The notes beneath the pieces were generated by a model. It made no database searches, had not been told where the DNA came from, and saw nothing but the letters and a program-made list of their open reading frames with translations. The position numbers were made by a program, and so were the translations under genes. Positions 13,895 through 14,525 of a DNA stretch of 14,525 bases are shown piece after piece. The first letter of the stretch is position 1; every line of letters begins with the position of its first letter. The DNA comes from JAENVT01 sp031373785 (GTDB taxonomy: Bacteria; Actinomycetota; Acidimicrobiia; Acidimicrobiales; Ilumatobacteraceae): positions 1 to 14,525 of the forward strand of contig JANMNE010000213.1 in NCBI GenBank assembly GCA_031373785.1. Direction: 5' to 3'.

Positions 13895-14260
13895 GTGCGC
13901 ATCGACCAGTGGCTGCAGGCCGTGCGGATCACCAAGACCCGCTCGGGAGCCGCCGCGGCCTGTCGTGGCGGCCATGTGAGCATCAATGGCGCGCCGGCGA
14001 GAGCGTCCTCAGCGGTGAGAGTGGGTGATCATGTCGAAGCGCGTGTCAACCAGCGCGAGCGGATCGTCGACGTGACCAAACTCATCACGAAGCGAGTCGC
14101 TGCCGCGACCGCCGCCGAGTGCTTCGAGGATCACAGCCCGCCGCCACCCGACCGTGACGACATCTTCCAAACCCCGATCGCCGTCCGTGACCGCGGTGCC
14201 GGGCGCCCGACGAAGCGAGACCGTCGTCAGATCGACCGCGTGCGCGGCCGTGGCCACTGA
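13895..14260 (+). CDS. S4-domain RNA-binding protein (Hsp15/HslR-like)
   Basis: A 121-residue protein starting at GTG 13895 (read as Met). An S4 RNA-binding fold fills residues 1-60: RIDQWLQAVRITKTRSGAAA, then CRGGHVSINGAPARASSAVR and VGDHVEAR. The tail (about 70-121) is charged, with Pro- and Arg-rich stretches, ending KRDRRQIDRVRGRGH. The S4 pattern and size match heat-shock protein 15, which binds the free 50S subunit carrying stalled nascent chain, and related actinobacterial proteins. The ribosome-rescue role is known for E. coli Hsp15 and only inferred here. No clear Shine-Dalgarno precedes the GTG, but alignment of RIDQWL with the family start supports it. Confidence 0.9.
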   Translation: MRIDQWLQAVRITKTRSGAAAACRGGHVSINGAPARASSAVRVGDHVEARVNQRERIVDVTKLITKRVAAATAAECFEDHSPPPPDRDDIFQTPIAVRDRGAGRPTKRDRRQIDRVRGRGH

Positions 14261-14299
14261 CCGACCGGTGGCCTCGCGGGGAATGGGTATCGTGGCGAC

Positions 14300-14525
14300 G
14301 TGATCGGGCCCCTCGCGGACGACGAGTTGACCGCCTTCTTGAACGATTTCAACGCACGGCACATCCCACCTGCGGCTGAGACCGGAGCGGCGGCCATGCG
14401 CGCCGCGACCGAGCAGCGAGCTGCGACCAAACCAAAGGGACCGGAGATGAGTTCCGTGGTCGACTCGCCGTGCCGCCCAACGGCCGGCCGGCGCGCTTGT
14501 ACCGACCGACGGCTGCGGAGACCAC
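14300..14525 (+). pseudogene. Start of an alpha/beta hydrolase (fold-3 esterase-like), apparently frameshifted and cut by the window edge
   Basis: From a GTG at 14300 the frame reads LADDELTAFLNDFNARHIPP, AAMRAATEQRAATKPKGPEM and SSV. After about 14456 the expected esterase pattern appears instead in the neighbouring frame as RLAVPPNGRPARLYRPTAAE (typical of fold-3 lipases/esterases just before the HGGG oxyanion region, which is beyond the window). The original frame beyond the shift gives Cys/Arg-rich nonsense. One extra base in the GG at about 14456-14457 would join the two parts. The gene may be truly broken or the base may be a sequencing error; without the rest, intactness and substrate cannot be judged. 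Confidence 0.55.

Noticed and set aside
13140..13979. 279-codon plus-strand frame across msrA
   Set aside because: Antisense to msrA, which has all catalytic motifs and a good ribosome site; no recognisable domain in the plus-strand translation.
1..14525. Mobile elements, CRISPR arrays, prophage
   Set aside because: No transposase, integrase, phage gene, regularly spaced repeat array or terminal inverted repeats could be found; the gene fragments look like deletions, not insertions.

Overview
The window is high-GC DNA from an actinobacterium. FAS1 (fasciclin) proteins beside an ECF sigma factor with an RskA-type anti-sigma factor, an F420-type PPOX protein, a TIGR03086/maleylpyruvate-isomerase-like protein and a DmdA-like GcvT-fold protein together suggest an Acidimicrobiia-like organism (Ilumatobacter or relatives). 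That placement is inference from gene content and codon use, not from a marker gene.

Left part (1-2.6 kb): the 3' part of a MalK/UgpC-type sugar ABC transporter ATPase (+) faces a DMSP-demethylase-like gene (-), with a hairpin between them. Directly upstream of the demethylase lies a truncated, frameshifted end of a DUF1295 membrane protein.

Centre (2.7-5.75 kb): a compact envelope-stress/secretion module. Two FAS1 genes are divergently transcribed: one exported protein (-) and one lipoprotein (+). Each ends in a strong hairpin. They are followed by an ECF sigma factor and a membrane anti-sigma factor that overlap by 8 nt, then a 44-codon remnant of a FAD-dependent oxidoreductase. The set closely parallels the mycobacterial SigK/RskA regulon (MPT70/MPT83 plus Rv0449c-Rv0446c). 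Here the two outermost accessory genes survive only as fragments, so the locus looks like a decayed version of that regulon.

Middle-right (5.75-11.75 kb): a GlxA/FtrA-type AraC regulator (-) is divergent from an acyl-CoA dehydrogenase-like gene (+), with a palindrome in the shared promoter. A leftward cluster follows: TIGR03086 protein, cupin, and an F420/PPOX gene that appears broken. Divergent from it is a 690-residue TPR protein with a conserved actinobacterial C-terminal domain.

Right part (11.8-14.5 kb): a junction where the 5' fragment of a multicopper oxidase runs directly into the 3' end of a sensor histidine kinase, so both are dead. It is followed by an intact PAP2 phosphatase, msrA, an S4-domain RNA-binding protein, and the start of an alpha/beta hydrolase that seems frameshifted. 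Gene decay is frequent: five or six fragments in 14.5 kb. At least three of the lesions look like a single G missing from a G run, so sequencing error must be considered for those.
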